This document shows positions 26,569 to 35,168 of a stretch of DNA of 64,000 nucleotides, piece after piece (the stretch's first letter is position 1; the number at the start of each line of letters is the position of its first letter). The notes under the pieces were generated by a model, which had not been told where the DNA came from, ran no database searches, and saw only the letters and a list, made by a program, of their open reading frames with translations. Origin of the DNA: Clostridium sartagoforme (GTDB taxonomy: Bacteria; Bacillota; Clostridia; Clostridiales; Clostridiaceae); NCBI RefSeq assembly GCF_004794105.1, contig NZ_SRYR01000001.1, forward strand, positions 682,001 to 746,000, read 5' to 3'. Position numbers and translations under genes: made by a program.

Positions 26569-27528
26569 ATGGATTATATTATTTTGATACTAGGATTTGT
26601 ACTACTTATAAAAGGAGCAGATATTTTTGTAGATGCTGCTTCAAATATTGCAAAAAAATTTAAAATACCATCAATAATTGTGGGTCTTACAATAGTATCC
26701 CTTGGTACTAGTGCACCAGAACTTGCAGTAAGTTTAATATCATCAATGGAAGGAAGCAATGGAATTGCCATTGGAAATGTTCTTGGCTCTAATATTTTTA
26801 ATACATTAATGGTTTTAGGTATAACAGCTATTATAATGCCAATACTTATTAAAAAATCAACAATGTTTAAGGATTATTTAGTTAATATAGTAGTATCATT
26901 AGGATTACTAATATTAACTTTTGGAAGAACTCTTTTTAATAAAGAAGCAGAATTATCAAGACTTTCAGGAATTATTTTATTAATAGGTTGTATAATATAT
27001 ACTTTTTACTTAATAAAAACTGCTAAAAATAGTGATGCAGAAGAGGAAGAAGAGGATAGCAATGACTATAAAATAGGAGCATCCATTGTAAAAATAATAA
27101 TTGGAATAATAGGAATAGTAGTTGGGGGAAACTTAGTAGTTAATTCTTCTAGTAGCATAGCTTATTCCTTTGGATTAAGTGATAAGCTTGTTGGTTTAAC
27201 TATAGTTGCTATGGGTACATCATTACCTGAACTTGTTACCTCAATAATTGCAGCTATAAAAGGAGAAAATGACATAGCTATAGGAAATGTTTTAGGATCT
27301 AATATTTTTAATATATTATTAATTTTAGGTGTTTCTTCAACTATAAATCCAATATTAGTTAGCAGCTCTCTTATAGTAGATATGATTTTCTTAATATTTA
27401 TATCTATAGTTTTAGGAATATTTATGTTTACAGGAAAAAAAGAGAAGCTTTCTTTAGGTAAGATAGAAGGTTTAGTATTAGTTTTACTTTATATTTGTTA
27501 TATGGTATTTATAATATATAGAAACTAG
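26569..27528 (+). CDS. CaCA-family calcium/sodium antiporter (YrbG-like)
   Basis: The 319-residue membrane protein has about ten hydrophobic segments and the two inverted alpha-repeats that bind cations. The first is GLTIVSLGTSAPELAVS with GNVLGSNIFNTLMVLG. The second is GLTIVAMGTSLPELVTS with GNVLGSNIFNILLILG. An acidic loop (DAEEEEEDSNDYK) lies between the halves. It should exchange Na+ or H+ for Ca2+ at the plasma membrane. ATG 26569 is chosen over an upstream TTG because AAAGGAG ends 6 nt before it. Confidence 0.93.
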   Translation: MDYIILILGFVLLIKGADIFVDAASNIAKKFKIPSIIVGLTIVSLGTSAPELAVSLISSMEGSNGIAIGNVLGSNIFNTLMVLGITAIIMPILIKKSTMFKDYLVNIVVSLGLLILTFGRTLFNKEAELSRLSGIILLIGCIIYTFYLIKTAKNSDAEEEEEDSNDYKIGASIVKIIIGIIGIVVGGNLVVNSSSSIAYSFGLSDKLVGLTIVAMGTSLPELVTSIIAAIKGENDIAIGNVLGSNIFNILLILGVSSTINPILVSSSLIVDMIFLIFISIVLGIFMFTGKKEKLSLGKIEGLVLVLLYICYMVFIIYRN

Positions 27529-27638
27529 CTAAAAATAAATTGAGGTTATAAAAAGATTATCATATAAAGTTATTCTTAGATTAAGATGGAGTTTTCTTCA
27601 AAGGAATATCTTACTCCATATGAAGCTTAAAAAAACTA

Positions 27639-27709
27639 ATCCAGGCGCGTAGCAGTGCTTATCTCCCACTTTGAGAAGATGGGAGTATTAGCAATGGTAG
27701 CGATCGGAT
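27639..27709. ncRNA. Possible structured RNA element, strand unknown
   Basis: In a very AT-rich gap, a 71-bp GC-richer block is bounded by ATCC and GGAT. Inside it, GCGTAGC/GGTAGCG-like flanks and TGCT/AGCA pair, and a hairpin forms from CTCCCA and TGGGAG around TTTGAGAAG. The nested pairing suggests a folded RNA. I compared it from memory with common riboswitches, tRNA, SRP and 6S RNA and found no match. It lies 107 bp upstream of a 31-residue ORF and downstream of the antiporter gene. Confidence 0.4.
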
Positions 27710-27816
27710 AAATAAATCTTTTGTAAATTTGATTAAGTGGATATAGAACTACTTTTTTACAGAATTATATTTTTATAAAAGGACAAAATATAAATGTACT
27801 GTAGGAGGTGGTAAAT

Positions 27817-27912
27817 ATGGCTAAGAATAAGAATAATGCTGATTGTAAAGATAAGAAGCATAAATCTCATGGAGCTGAAAAAACAGCTACTAATAACCAA
27901 TGGGGAAAATAG
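27817..27912 (+). CDS. Small basic hydrophilic protein of 31 residues
   Basis: ATG 27817 has an excellent ribosome site, TAGGAGGTGG, 6-7 nt upstream. The ORF encodes a Lys/Asn/His-rich peptide beginning AKNKNNADCKDKKHKSHG and ending NNQWGK. It has no membrane segment or signal peptide. Its strong ribosome site and the terminator 31 bp after the stop argue it is expressed. Short hydrophilic peptides of this kind are frequent in clostridia. I do not know a function. Confidence 0.6.
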   Translation: MAKNKNNADCKDKKHKSHGAEKTATNNQWGK

Positions 27913-27942
27913 AAAAGTGATTTTTTAAGAATTGCTTAATAT

Positions 27943-27988
27943 AAGTTGAATAAGAAGTCTTTTAAAGATTTCTTATTCAACTTTTTTT
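27943..27988. terminator. Bidirectional terminator between convergent genes
   Basis: AAGTTGAATAAGAA and TTCTTATTCAACTT form a 14-bp perfect stem followed by a T run. Confidence 0.85.
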
Positions 27989-28598
27989 ATATATTTTCTT
28001 TTAGTTTAAGGTAATAATTAGCATTTGTTATTTTAACATAAGGATTAACCCAAAAACCAGCAATACCTAAAGTGATTCCAGCCAATAGATACCATCCAAT
28101 AAAGGATAGTTGAAGTACAAAATATTCTGCTTTATGACCGGACATCATTTTTTGACTTTCCAACATACAATCTTTTATTGATTTAGAAGGATCCTCTACT
28201 AATATAAAGAAGGATTGTGAAAACATAATTAATGCTATAATTCCAGGTACTATAAAAAGTAAGGTTCCAATAAAGCCAATTACAGAAATAGCAAGATATA
28301 AGCCTAGGGTTTTTAAGTAATAGTTAAAACATGAAAATATATCTTTTACTTCTGGAGTTCCTAAATTTTTCACTATTTTTAACAAGAAACTATTAAGACC
28401 TGCAGTAAATACTCCAGCAAAAAGTATTGTTAATAGGTCTAAGGATATATAAGATCCTTCCCCATAAAAGAATTTTACACCATTTTTTAAATTAGAAGCA
28501 TCAATAAAAATACTAGCTATAAAAACTGCAATTATTGAAACTACTAAATTATCTTTTAATTGCTGTTTGGATTTTGATTTTAAATAAGTTCTATCCAT
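27987..28598 (-). CDS. DUF975-family membrane protein
   Basis: The 203-residue protein has four to five hydrophobic segments. It has the DUF975 pattern: a basic N-terminus (RTYLKSKSKQQLK), the middle segment FIVPGIIALIMFSQSFFILVED, and then SIKDCMLESQKMMSGHKAEYF. A last span, WYLLAGITLGIAGFWVNPY, precedes the end. The family is common in Firmicutes membranes and has no assigned function. AGAGGTG lies before ATG. It is divergent from the metal-handling operon. Confidence 0.85.
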   Translation of the reverse strand: MDRTYLKSKSKQQLKDNLVVSIIAVFIASIFIDASNLKNGVKFFYGEGSYISLDLLTILFAGVFTAGLNSFLLKIVKNLGTPEVKDIFSCFNYYLKTLGLYLAISVIGFIGTLLFIVPGIIALIMFSQSFFILVEDPSKSIKDCMLESQKMMSGHKAEYFVLQLSFIGWYLLAGITLGIAGFWVNPYVKITNANYYLKLKENI

Positions 28599-28805
28599 AG
28601 TTCACCTCTTTAAATTATTATTACAATTATATTATACAGTATTTTACATAAATATATAATATATATTTAAAAGAAAAGTAGGATTAAAGTTTAGTGTTAA
28701 AGTTTTATTTAGGGTATTAATAAGTTTGGAATTGATTTAGTTGAAGTAATAAAAGGGAGCAAGTTTTCATAAAATGTTTAGAGTAATTATATTTTGAGGT
28801 GTAGT

Positions 28806-29744
28806 ATGAAAGTAAAGATAGATATATTTTCAGGATTTCTAGGTGCTGGGAAGACTCTTCTTATAAAAAAATTAATATCTACTGGGGCATATAAAGAAAA
28901 TATTGCAATTATAGAAAATGAGTTTGGAGAAGTTAGTATAGATTCATTAATTCTAAGAGATACAAATATAAAAATAAGAGAGATAAATTCAGGTTGTATT
29001 TGTTGTGAAGTTACAGGGGATTTTAAAGAAGCTTGCATTGAAGTTATTGAAAAATATAAACCTGATAGGATAATTATTGAGCCATCAGGAGTTGCTAAGC
29101 TTACTGATATAATCAAGGTTTTTAAAGAGGTAGATTTAAGAGATAAGGTAGTTATAGAAAATTTAATTACAGTTATTAATCCTGAAAAGTATGATTCATA
29201 TATAACTAATTTTAAAGATTTTTATATAGACCAAATTAAAAATGCAAAAAAAATAGTAATAAGTAGGGTTGAAAAAGTAGATAATCTTAAGATAGATAAA
29301 ATTATAAAAAGCATTAGAAGTATTAATTCTAAATCAGAAATTATAAAGAAGCCTTATAATGAACTAAATAGTAATGAAATATTAAGTTCATTAAATTATG
29401 AAAAGTTAAAGATAGAAAATTCATCTTTTAAGGCAAGTTTAAAAGGCATTGCTAGGGAAAAATCTACAGCAAAAGATATTTTTGAGAGTTATGCTATATA
29501 TCCTAAAAATATTTTTTCTAAAGCAGAGTTAAATGCAAAATTTAATTTTATAGCATCTTCTAAAGCTTATGGGGACATTATTAGGGCTAAGGGTGTAATT
29601 AATTTAAGAGAAGGTACTTATGGACAATTTGATTATGCAGGAGAAGAATTTGAACTAAGGGAAATGAAAAATAAGATAGAAAGTGTAATTTCATTTATTG
29701 GAGTAAATTTAAATAAGGAGGAGCTGAAAAAGTTTTTTAGTTAA
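28806..29744 (+). CDS. COG0523 (CobW/P47K) GTPase, putative metallochaperone
   Basis: The 312-residue product has the P-loop GFLGAGKTLL, the Walker B-like region IIEPSGVAKLTDI, and the metal-binding CxCC motif in GCICCEV that marks COG0523 proteins. A C-terminal CobW_C-like domain holds YPKNIFSKAELN. Family members hand metals such as Zn, Co or Ni to target proteins or help in metal starvation. ATG 28806 is used because GAGGTG lies 5 nt upstream; an earlier TTG lacks spacing. It heads a four-gene operon. Confidence 0.88.
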   Translation: MKVKIDIFSGFLGAGKTLLIKKLISTGAYKENIAIIENEFGEVSIDSLILRDTNIKIREINSGCICCEVTGDFKEACIEVIEKYKPDRIIIEPSGVAKLTDIIKVFKEVDLRDKVVIENLITVINPEKYDSYITNFKDFYIDQIKNAKKIVISRVEKVDNLKIDKIIKSIRSINSKSEIIKKPYNELNSNEILSSLNYEKLKIENSSFKASLKGIAREKSTAKDIFESYAIYPKNIFSKAELNAKFNFIASSKAYGDIIRAKGVINLREGTYGQFDYAGEEFELREMKNKIESVISFIGVNLNKEELKKFFS

Positions 29745-29749
29745 AGAAG

Positions 29750-30382
29750 ATGAAGACTAAGCTTGAGTTTGTATTTGGATTTTTAGGTAGTGGAAAAAGT
29801 AGATTTATTAACTCTTATTTAGATAGTGAGATATGCAAGGATGAAAAAGTATTAATTATTTCTTTAGAGGAAGGAAATACATTAATAAATAAAGGAAGTA
29901 ATGTAAAGATTGTTTTTATTGAAGAAATAGAATATTTAAAGGAGATAATAATAAGAGAAGTAAAGACTTATACCTTTGATAGGATTGTTGTAGAATACAA
30001 TGGGACTATATCAGTTAATAGTGTAGAAGATATATGTAATGATAAAAAATTAAGAAAGTATATCGATTTTTATGGTGGATATTTTATAGGAAATGCAGAA
30101 GAAATTCTAGTATATATAAAAAATTTAGGAGAGCTTATATTACCTTTTATTCAAGGAAGTAAGCTTATAATACTTAATAATATATCATTAATAAGCAAGG
30201 AAAAAAGGGATGAAACTATAAAGCTTATTAAGGATATCAATATTAATTCACCGATAGTTACAATAGATTCAATTAGTGATATTAACAGAGAAATAAAGAG
30301 TAATAAGTATTTTAAAAGAAATTTATTTATAAAGAGTCTTAAATCTCTTATTAAAGAAAAAATAAATGATAAGATGGGCTAA
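29750..30382 (+). CDS. Short divergent COG0523-like P-loop protein
   Basis: This 210-residue product begins KTKLEFVFGFLGSGKSRF, a P-loop close to that of the preceding gene, and has a Walker B-like segment FDRIVVEYNGTISV. The CxCC metal motif and the C-terminal CobW_C domain are both missing. It looks like a shortened paralog specialised as a partner of the neighbouring GTPase. It starts 5 bp after that gene and overlaps the permease by 17 bp, which suggests coupled translation of an interacting set. Confidence 0.7.
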   Translation: MKTKLEFVFGFLGSGKSRFINSYLDSEICKDEKVLIISLEEGNTLINKGSNVKIVFIEEIEYLKEIIIREVKTYTFDRIVVEYNGTISVNSVEDICNDKKLRKYIDFYGGYFIGNAEEILVYIKNLGELILPFIQGSKLIILNNISLISKEKRDETIKLIKDININSPIVTIDSISDINREIKSNKYFKRNLFIKSLKSLIKEKINDKMG

Positions 30383-31268
30383 TATTTTTATAAGTATGGT
30401 ATTAGAAGCTCTTCCATTTATATTAATAGGGGCTTTAATATCATCATTAATTCAAGTGTATATTTCAGAAGATATAGTAAAGAGATTTTTACCTAAAAGC
30501 AGCTTTTTTTCAATAATTATAGCTGCTTTACTAGGGCTTGTAATACCAATTTGCGAATGTGCCATAGTCCCAATTGCTAGAAGTTTAATGAAAAAGGGAG
30601 TGCCTATTGCTGTAGCCTTAGTATTTATGTTATCTGTACCACTGGTAAATCCTATAGTTATTGCATCTACTTTTTATGCATTTAAATCTATAAATGTAGT
30701 TTTAATTAGAGTTATTGGTGGAATGGTACTTTCAATGATTATAGGTATAGTTATGTCTTTAATTATAAGAAAGAATAAAAATATATTTAAAGAGAGTAGT
30801 ATATATGAAAATAATTGCGATTGTGGTTGTGAGGTAGTTGATTATTTTAATAGAAAATCTAATATTAGATTATGTTTAGAGCATGGAAGTAAAGAATTCT
30901 TAAGTATTTTAAGGTACTACATATTTGGATCATTTTTATCTAGTATATTTATTGTCTTAGTAAAAGAAGAAACTCTTATAAATTTTTCAAATAAAGGAGT
31001 TTTGCCTATATTTATAATGATGTTATTGGCATTTTTACTATCTCTTTGCTCAGAAGCTGATGCTTTTATAGCAAGAGGATTCTTAGATTATTTTGGGGTA
31101 CCTGCTGTATCAGCTTTTTTAATATTAGGGCCTATGATGGATCTTAAAAATGCTATAATTTTAAATTCATACTTTAAAAAGTCTTTTACTGTTACTTTAA
31201 TTGGAGTAATAGGTATAGTAGTTTTTATTGCCTCATTAATACTTAGCTTATGGGGAGTAGGAATATGA
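30366..31268 (+). CDS. YraQ/ArsP-type permease (DUF318)
   Basis: The 300-residue protein has about eight hydrophobic spans. The conserved family motif EALPFILIGALISSLIQVY is at the N-terminus, and PICECAIVPIARSLMKKG and LSVPLVNPIVIASTF follow. The second-half motif is LCSEADAFIARGF. A central loop carries Cys residues (ENNCDCGCEVVDYF) that could bind metal. DUF318 permeases move metal or metalloid compounds in known cases (ArsP). It overlaps the genes on both sides. I infer metal transport from the COG0523 neighbours. Confidence 0.85.
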   Translation: MIRWANIFISMVLEALPFILIGALISSLIQVYISEDIVKRFLPKSSFFSIIIAALLGLVIPICECAIVPIARSLMKKGVPIAVALVFMLSVPLVNPIVIASTFYAFKSINVVLIRVIGGMVLSMIIGIVMSLIIRKNKNIFKESSIYENNCDCGCEVVDYFNRKSNIRLCLEHGSKEFLSILRYYIFGSFLSSIFIVLVKEETLINFSNKGVLPIFIMMLLAFLLSLCSEADAFIARGFLDYFGVPAVSAFLILGPMMDLKNAIILNSYFKKSFTVTLIGVIGIVVFIASLILSLWGVGI

Positions 31269-31909
31269 GAAGATTTAATATAAATGAATTTATATCATTA
31301 TTAGTATTAATTTTAGTATTGGCTTTAGTTTCTTTTTTAATTATTACAGGAGATATACAGAATTTCTTAAGTGAGAAAAGTGCTGCAAACTTAAGAATAG
31401 TTTTAATTATACTGCCAGTGTTGATTATAGTACAAGCTACTAAAGTTTTCACTTTCAATTCTAGGGAGGATAATTCATTAAAAATTTTACCTATAGTTTT
31501 TACTTTAGGTATAGCTGTATTTTTAATATTTAGAAGTCATATTATAAATGAAGAAGTTAGTAATTATAATTTTAATAATGTTCTTTCTCATAAGGCTATA
31601 GAAATTAATCATGAAACTCATTATATTATAGAAGAGCTAGATGAAAAAGGTGAAGAGTACTTAGGTAAGGATATAATATTTACAGGATTTGTATATAAAT
31701 ATGAAGGTGATAAGTTTATATTGGCTAGGGAAGAAATGAATTGCTGTGCAGCTGATTCTTTTATAATTGGAGTTAAATCAATGGCAGATGAGAAGTTTAA
31801 TGAAGGACAATGGGTAAAAGCTTTAGGAAAGATAGAATACAATGGTGAATACTACTTAAATATATATGAGTATATAAAGATAAATGAACCTAAAAATATA
31901 TACTTTTAA
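31265..31909 (+). CDS. TIGR03943/DUF1980-family membrane protein
   Basis: The 214-residue protein has three N-terminal hydrophobic segments (about 8-30, 40-62, 75-95). A soluble C-terminal domain follows with GKDIIFTGFVYKYEGDKFILAREEMNCCAADSFIIG; the MNCCAAD motif is the family hallmark. It pairs with DUF318 permeases (YcgQ/YcgR in Bacillus). ATG 31265 overlaps the permease stop as ATGA, with GGGGAG and TAGGAA upstream. The cysteine pair may bind a metal. Confidence 0.85.
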   Translation: MRRFNINEFISLLVLILVLALVSFLIITGDIQNFLSEKSAANLRIVLIILPVLIIVQATKVFTFNSREDNSLKILPIVFTLGIAVFLIFRSHIINEEVSNYNFNNVLSHKAIEINHETHYIIEELDEKGEEYLGKDIIFTGFVYKYEGDKFILAREEMNCCAADSFIIGVKSMADEKFNEGQWVKALGKIEYNGEYYLNIYEYIKINEPKNIYF

Positions 31910-31913
31910 AATG

Positions 31914-31948
31914 AAAGTGACTACCTTTATAAGTAGTCACTTTTGCTA
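31914..31948. terminator. Bidirectional terminator
   Basis: AAAGTGACTAC and GTAGTCACTTT flank an 8-nt loop, between the metal operon and the convergent CDF gene. Confidence 0.85.
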
Positions 31949-32820
31949 TTATGATTATGACTATTAGGTTCAACGTGAATTATTAAATCAACTTTTTTGT
32001 TTAATTTATCATTTAATGTATCTTCAATTTTATGAACTAGTGTATGAGCCTCATCTACATTTAATTTTGAATCTACCTTTATATGCATATCTAGAAAAAT
32101 ATAATCTTTATAACCTCTTGATCTAATATTATGAACATCCGTAATATCAGTAAAATCTTTTAATATATCAATTACAATTTCTTCTTCAATCATAATTTTG
32201 TCAGTTAATGATGAGATATTTTCTTTAATAATTTCATAAGATGCATGTAAAATAAATAAGGCAACAATAAATGATACAAAAGTATCTAAAATAGGAGGAA
32301 GTCCTAATTTAACACCTAAGAGAGTAATTAATACTCCAATAGAAACAAATATATCACTTTTAGTATGAATAGAATCTGCAATTAAAATTTTACTATTTAA
32401 CTTTTGACCTTGCTTATTTTCGTATAAGGCTACAAAGATATTTATAATTAAAGTTATTAATATAATTACTAAACTTACAGTAGTAATAGACAATGTATAA
32501 GGAGTGAATAGTTTAGAAATTGATGTTTTTATAACATTAAATCCTAAAAGTAATAACATAAGTCCAATAAAAATACTTGATATAGTTTCAAATTTTTTAT
32601 GACCATATGGGTGTTCGGTATCCCTAGGCTTAGAAGCCATTGTAATACCAATAATTCCTACAACGTTAGACGCACTATCAGATATAGAGTGAAATCCATC
32701 AGCCATTACACTAGTACTATTAACTATTAATCCAATTAGTATTTTAGATATTGCAACAAATAAATTAGCTAATAAAAGAATAAGTAAAATGTTTTTAACT
32801 TTTTTATAAGTAGACTCTAT
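31927..32820 (-). CDS. CDF-family cation efflux protein with apparent ATA start
   Basis: The first in-frame ATG (32706) would remove the first membrane helix. The frame stays open upstream and encodes ESTYKKVKNILLILLLAN and then FVAISKILIGLI, exactly the expected first span. In that extension there is no ATG, GTG or TTG. An ATA at 32820-32818 lies 6 nt after AAGGGGAG, giving 297 residues, the normal CDF length. Metal-site motifs are MADGFHSISDS and ADSIHTKSDIF. The C-terminal cytoplasmic domain ends in a His-rich tail (HVEPNSHNHN). It is either started at AUA or has lost its start. Confidence 0.75.
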   Translation of the reverse strand: MESTYKKVKNILLILLLANLFVAISKILIGLIVNSTSVMADGFHSISDSASNVVGIIGITMASKPRDTEHPYGHKKFETISSIFIGLMLLLLGFNVIKTSISKLFTPYTLSITTVSLVIILITLIINIFVALYENKQGQKLNSKILIADSIHTKSDIFVSIGVLITLLGVKLGLPPILDTFVSFIVALFILHASYEIIKENISSLTDKIMIEEEIVIDILKDFTDITDVHNIRSRGYKDYIFLDMHIKVDSKLNVDEAHTLVHKIEDTLNDKLNKKVDLIIHVEPNSHNHNSKSDYL

Positions 32821-32954
32821 TTTAATCTCCCCTTTTAAGCATTATATACTATTCTATTCTTATAAATTGAAAAGTTTCATTGTATAAAATTAGGTATTTA
32901 ATTTATTTCCTTGGTTAAACTAAAAGTATAATTTGCTAAAGGTTGGTGCTTTTG

Positions 32955-33485
32955 ATGACAATATTAAGTTTAACTATATTTAACCTAATTTTTTACTCTA
33001 TAGTTGGATGGATAATTGAAGAGGTTTATAGTTTCATAATTACTGGGAGATTTAAAAAAGAAGGTTTTTTAAAAGGCCCATATAAACCTATGTACGGGAT
33101 AGCCTTTACATTATTAATATTATTTAATGAATATTTTAATTTAAATATTATTACAACTATAATGCTTTATATATTAGTACCTACAATAGTAGAATTTATA
33201 AGTGGATATTTACTATTAAAGGTTTTTAATGAAATGTATTGGGATTATAGCAAGCTTAGATATAATTATAAAGGATTAATTACTTTAAAGTTTTCATTAT
33301 ATTGGGGAGTTTTATCATACATAGGAATAACTTATGTTAATCCTATTGTTAGAAATTTTTATTTAAGTTTAGAAGTATTTATAAGGCCAATTAATGTTAT
33401 TTTGGCAATAATAATTTTAGTAGATATAATATTAACTATTATGTCAAAATTAAACTTAAAAAAATCAAGGTTGCTTAATTCTTAA
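32955..33485 (+). CDS. PF06541-type membrane protein (putative ABC transporter permease, CmpB-like)
   Basis: This product of about 176 residues has four to five hydrophobic segments. The pattern YSIVGWIIEEVYSFIITGRF, then GFLKGPYKPMYGIAF, then EFISGYLLLKVFNEMYWDYS, matches PF06541. Members are labelled as ABC permeases without a known substrate or ATPase partner. A second member lies at 48938. The start is uncertain: AAAGG at 32938 best serves TTG 32952 or ATG 32955. It is divergent from the CDF gene. Confidence 0.75.
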   Translation: MTILSLTIFNLIFYSIVGWIIEEVYSFIITGRFKKEGFLKGPYKPMYGIAFTLLILFNEYFNLNIITTIMLYILVPTIVEFISGYLLLKVFNEMYWDYSKLRYNYKGLITLKFSLYWGVLSYIGITYVNPIVRNFYLSLEVFIRPINVILAIIILVDIILTIMSKLNLKKSRLLNS

Positions 33486-33537
33486 GTATTTTATATGATA
33501 TAAATAAGAAATGTTTATGTAAGAAAAGGAGAAATTT

Positions 33538-33966
33538 ATGTCATTTGAATTATTAGATACTAAAGAAACTACAACAGAAGAAGGTAGAAGTTGTTTAATA
33601 TTATGTAACTTTAATGGTAAGGAAGCCAAAACTGTAAGCAATTTAGCAGGTATGCTTGGTATAAGAGATAAGGTACTTATAAATTATAAAAATGGTAATA
33701 CTTTAGTTAAAGATGTTATAAATAATAACTTACTAACTGATGCTGAAGATGGAGTAAAAAATAAAGCAATAATATTTAATAATATACCAGGAAATAAGAT
33801 AGGATTATTTATAGAAAATCTAAAGAAGTTTAGATTAAATAATGTTTTAAAGGCAACAGTTACTGAAACTTCAAGAGAATGGACAGTAGACGTATTGTTA
33901 AAGAACTTAGTAGCTGAAAAAGTAGCTATGCAAACAGGAAAAGACTTCGATCATGAAGAACAATAA
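33538..33966 (+). CDS. DUF3783-family protein
   Basis: This 142-residue soluble protein has the segments CLILCNFNGKEAKTVSNLAGMLGIRD, AIIFNNIPGNKIGLFIENLKKFRLNN and LKATVTETSREWTVDVLLKNLVAE. This fits DUF3783, a clostridial family of unknown role. AAAAGGAG precedes ATG. Three hairpins follow its stop. I rely on recalled family pattern. Confidence 0.7.
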   Translation: MSFELLDTKETTTEEGRSCLILCNFNGKEAKTVSNLAGMLGIRDKVLINYKNGNTLVKDVINNNLLTDAEDGVKNKAIIFNNIPGNKIGLFIENLKKFRLNNVLKATVTETSREWTVDVLLKNLVAEKVAMQTGKDFDHEEQ

Positions 33967-33979
33967 AAGGAATGCGAAT

Positions 33980-34010
33980 AAAAGGGATGCGAACGCATCC
34001 CTTTTATAAT
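33980..34010 (+). terminator. Terminator after the DUF3783 gene
   Basis: AAAAGGGATGC-GAAC-GCATCCCTTTT, 13 bp after the stop. Confidence 0.85.
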
Positions 34011-34110
34011 TAACAGTTAACAATTAAGGATAAACTCAGCTTAGGCTGAGTTTTTTATTTTAATAAAATCTTTTTTTAAAACTCCTAAGGGGGTTTTTTA
34101 TTCATTATTA
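34006..34110. repeat. Dispersed intergenic repeat (copy 3)
   Basis: It has ATAATTAACAGTTAACAATTAAGG, a second hairpin (AAACTCAGC/GCTGAGTTT, 34032-34057) and the core AAAACTCC-TAAGG-GGGTTTTT at 34078. It ends in TTCATTATTAAATTTTTCAT. Confidence 0.6.
34032..34060 (+). terminator. Second hairpin terminator
   Basis: AAACTCAGC-TTAG-GCTGAGTTT and a T run, inside repeat copy 3. Confidence 0.75.
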
Positions 34111-34152
34111 AATTTTTCATAAATAAATTCAGCTATTTTAATATGCTAAATT

Positions 34153-34998
34153 TTATTGTTCTAGCATTACTGCTACAGCTAGTAGTCTTGGGCCTGAATG
34201 AATTCCAACTGCAGGTGTGATAGTACCTTTATACATAAATGTAGTATTTATATGTTTTTCTAAAGTTTCTTTTAATTTATTAGCCTCTTCATGCATAGTC
34301 CCAGTCATAACTATTACTTTTCCCTTTCCTTTATCTAAAATGCTTGTTGCTAGGGAAGATAGTTTATTAAAGGCTTGTTTTGATCCTCTTACCTTTGAAT
34401 GGTTAGTATAAGAACCATTTTCATCCATAGTTATAATAGGTTTTAAATTAAGTAATTGCCCAATACCACCTGTTACTTTGCCGATTCTTCCACCTTTAAT
34501 TAGATATTCTAATGTATCAACTGTGAAATACATCCATAAGTTTTCTCTGATTTTAGGTATTCTATTACAGATATAGTCAAAATCATTATTTTCTTCTATC
34601 ATTTTACCGACTTCTAAAACAATTAGACCTACAGCCATAGAAAGTATTTTAGTATCAAAAATAAAAGTATTAATATTACTAAAATCTTCACTAGCTAATC
34701 TAAAGCTATTTATAGTACCTGATAACCCGGAAGAGACAGGCAATACTATAGCATGAGTATATCCTTCAGCTTCTAATTCACTATATAAAGATTTAACATC
34801 CTGAACTGAAGGCATAGAAGTAGTGGGTAGCTCTTCTTCAAGTCTAGAATATACTTCTTCAGGAGTGATAGTAACACCATCAATATATTCCTTATCTTTA
34901 TACAATACCTTTAAAGACGCAACTTTTACATTATATTTATCTACATATTCTTTAGGTAAGCCGCAAGTACTATCAGTTATTAAAGCAATTTTATTCAT
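34153..34998 (-). CDS. DegV-family fatty-acid-binding protein
   Basis: The 281-residue product begins NKIALITDSTCGLPKEYV. It has the DegV signatures TTSMPSVQD, VLPVSSGLSGTINSF and LEYLIKGGRIGKVTGGIGQLLNLKPI, and ends with GPRLLAVAVML. DegV/FakB proteins hold a fatty acid for phosphorylation by FakA. FakA is not encoded here. I chose ATG 34998 because GGAAGGA lies 8 nt upstream. Convergent with the DUF3783 gene. Confidence 0.92.
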   Translation of the reverse strand: MNKIALITDSTCGLPKEYVDKYNVKVASLKVLYKDKEYIDGVTITPEEVYSRLEEELPTTSMPSVQDVKSLYSELEAEGYTHAIVLPVSSGLSGTINSFRLASEDFSNINTFIFDTKILSMAVGLIVLEVGKMIEENNDFDYICNRIPKIRENLWMYFTVDTLEYLIKGGRIGKVTGGIGQLLNLKPIITMDENGSYTNHSKVRGSKQAFNKLSSLATSILDKGKGKVIVMTGTMHEEANKLKETLEKHINTTFMYKGTITPAVGIHSGPRLLAVAVMLEQ

Positions 34999-35168
34999 TA
35001 TAACATTCCTTCCACATTTCATTATATTAATAAGATAACACAAAACTTAGCATAGTGCAATATATAGTTTTGAAAACTACATAATAAAAATATTGAGTAT
35101 AATAATCATTGTCTTTATACATCATACCAATTATGTTATAGTATAGTAAAAAAGAAAAGGAGTTAAAA

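Noticed and set aside
27639..27709. tRNA gene, because of the 71-bp length
   Set aside because: There is no T-loop GGTTCRANTCC and no standard anticodon arm on either strand.
28599..28805. Zur or Fur box before the metal operon
   Set aside because: Only loose AT-rich matches such as ATTATTATTACAATTA are seen; none is a clear palindrome of the known consensus.
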